This document shows, piece by piece, positions 5,850-6,156 of a stretch of DNA of 6,156 bases. Origin of the DNA: Acidobacteriota bacterium (GTDB lineage: Bacteria > Acidobacteriota > Terriglobia > Terriglobales > Acidobacteriaceae); NCBI GenBank assembly GCA_021781255.1, contig JAJXXG010000200.1, forward strand, positions 1-6,156. Direction: 5' to 3'. The notes beneath the pieces were generated by a model that worked only from the letters and a program-made list of their open reading frames with translations, was not told where the DNA came from and did no database searches. Position numbers and translations under genes: made by a program. The first letter of the stretch is position 1; every line of letters starts with the position of its first letter.

Positions 5850-5918
5850 GCGATGTTCTCCTTCTGGGCGAGCCCTCAGGGCTGCCGGTGTGGTTGGGTT
5901 TCCCGCTGCGAACGCTTA

Positions 5919-5970
5919 CCGCATGAGGGGATGTCGATTCATATAGTGCGAAACCCCTGTATTCATGCGG
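5919..5970 (-). promoter_or_regulatory. Imperfect stem-loop in the hup leader
   Basis: CCGCATGA (5919-5926) and TCATGCGG (5963-5970) are exact reverse complements. Directly inside them, GGGG (5927-5930) pairs with CCCC (5954-5957), leaving a 5-nt bulge on one side and a 23-nt AT-richer apex containing CATATAG. The structure lies about 70 nt before the hup ATG. It could be a cis-acting leader RNA or a DNA site with dyad symmetry; there is no T-tract, so it is not a simple terminator. Confidence 0.5.
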
Positions 5971-5994
5971 CTACGAAGAACCCTGCCGATGGTT

Positions 5995-6024
5995 ACAATG
6001 CGGCTTTGAGGTGGGCAAAGTCAA
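5995..6024 (-). promoter_or_regulatory. Candidate hup promoter
   Basis: On the minus strand TTGACT (6019-6024, five of six to consensus) is followed after 18 bp by CATTGT (5995-6000), which keeps only the key second A, the T after it and the last T. Transcription would begin near 5988 and give a leader of about 140 nt that includes the stem-loop at 5919-5970. Confidence 0.35.
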
Positions 6025-6156
6025 TGGAAAAAGCCCGATTTCCACAGGTTTCTTTGGGATTTATGCCGAAATAGCCTATTTTCGCTGGTTTTTGCCGTTC
6101 TTGATCGCGCAAACCCGCGAATTTAGCGGGATTGGTCACCTGCGGCGAAGTGAGCG

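Larger units (their letters stand above)
5850..6156. other. 307-bp upstream region of hup, no gene seen
   Basis: No coding frame here resembles a protein; a plus-strand frame running from 5532 to 6074 is only antisense to hup plus its leader. The stretch holds the hup ribosome-binding site, the 5919-5970 stem-loop, a candidate promoter (5995-6024), an AT-rich dyad at 6067-6084 (CGAAATAG-C-CTATTTTCG, one-base bulge) and a 5-bp GC hairpin at 6114-6130 (CCCGC-7 nt-GCGGG). That hairpin might end a minus-strand gene lying beyond the right edge. A minus-strand frame could end at 6136-6138, but too little of it is inside the window to call. Confidence 0.5.

Noticed and set aside
6038..6046. Possible DnaA box (ATTTCCACA)
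   Set aside because: Two mismatches from TTATNCACA, single copy, and no replication-origin genes nearby.
5532..6074. 180-residue plus-strand frame across hup and its leader
   Set aside because: It has no ribosome-binding site and no domain, and overlaps a clear HU gene on the other strand.
6114..6156. Terminator hairpin and gene end at the right edge
   Set aside because: The stem is only 5 bp with a weak T-run on the minus strand, and too few bases of any upstream gene are visible.

Overview
The window looks like chromosomal DNA of a GC-rich Gram-negative-type bacterium, most likely an acidobacterium (Terriglobia/Acidobacteriaceae-like). This is inferred from the style of the proteins: a GreA beginning MPEHIKKKL, a RuvX, an MltG followed by a LolA-like lipoprotein, and an HU. 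It also fits the presence of an outer-membrane-type lipoprotein. No rRNA or other direct taxonomic marker is present. Most of it is housekeeping sequence. I see no CRISPR array, tRNA, rRNA, insertion sequence or obvious prophage.

Layout. The left edge (1-583, minus) holds the N-terminal 194 residues of an AAA-family ATPase with a clear Walker A motif. The gene runs off the window and is the only accessory-looking gene here. Next comes a minus-strand block, in order of transcription: ruvX/yqgF (2517-2068), greA (1935-1432) and a CDP-alcohol phosphatidyltransferase (1415-789). The last two are 16 bp apart and probably co-transcribed. Between ruvX and greA lie two short arrays of a degenerate 7-bp repeat in opposite orientations; one of them encodes the end of RuvX.

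Divergent from ruvX is a plus-strand block: mltG (2665-3705), a lipoprotein with a LolA/DUF4292-like look overlapping mltG by 4 bp (3702-4592), and a multi-pass methyltransferase of the isoprenylcysteine/PEMT type (4679-5422). A strong intrinsic terminator (5493-5520) sits between this block and a convergent HU gene (5849-5553, minus). The last 307 bp form the upstream region of HU. They contain a 52-nt imperfect stem-loop, a candidate promoter and two smaller dyads.

How the genes fit together. mltG and the lipoprotein both belong to the cell envelope (peptidoglycan strand release; probable lipoprotein or lipid handling at the outer membrane). The phosphatidyltransferase makes a phospholipid headgroup. 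greA (transcript cleavage), ruvX (RNA/Holliday-junction nuclease family) and hup (nucleoid protein) are information-processing genes. No single new system emerges. The points most worth following are the truncated ATPase with its unseen partner, the heptamer repeats that reach into ruvX, and the structured leader of hup.
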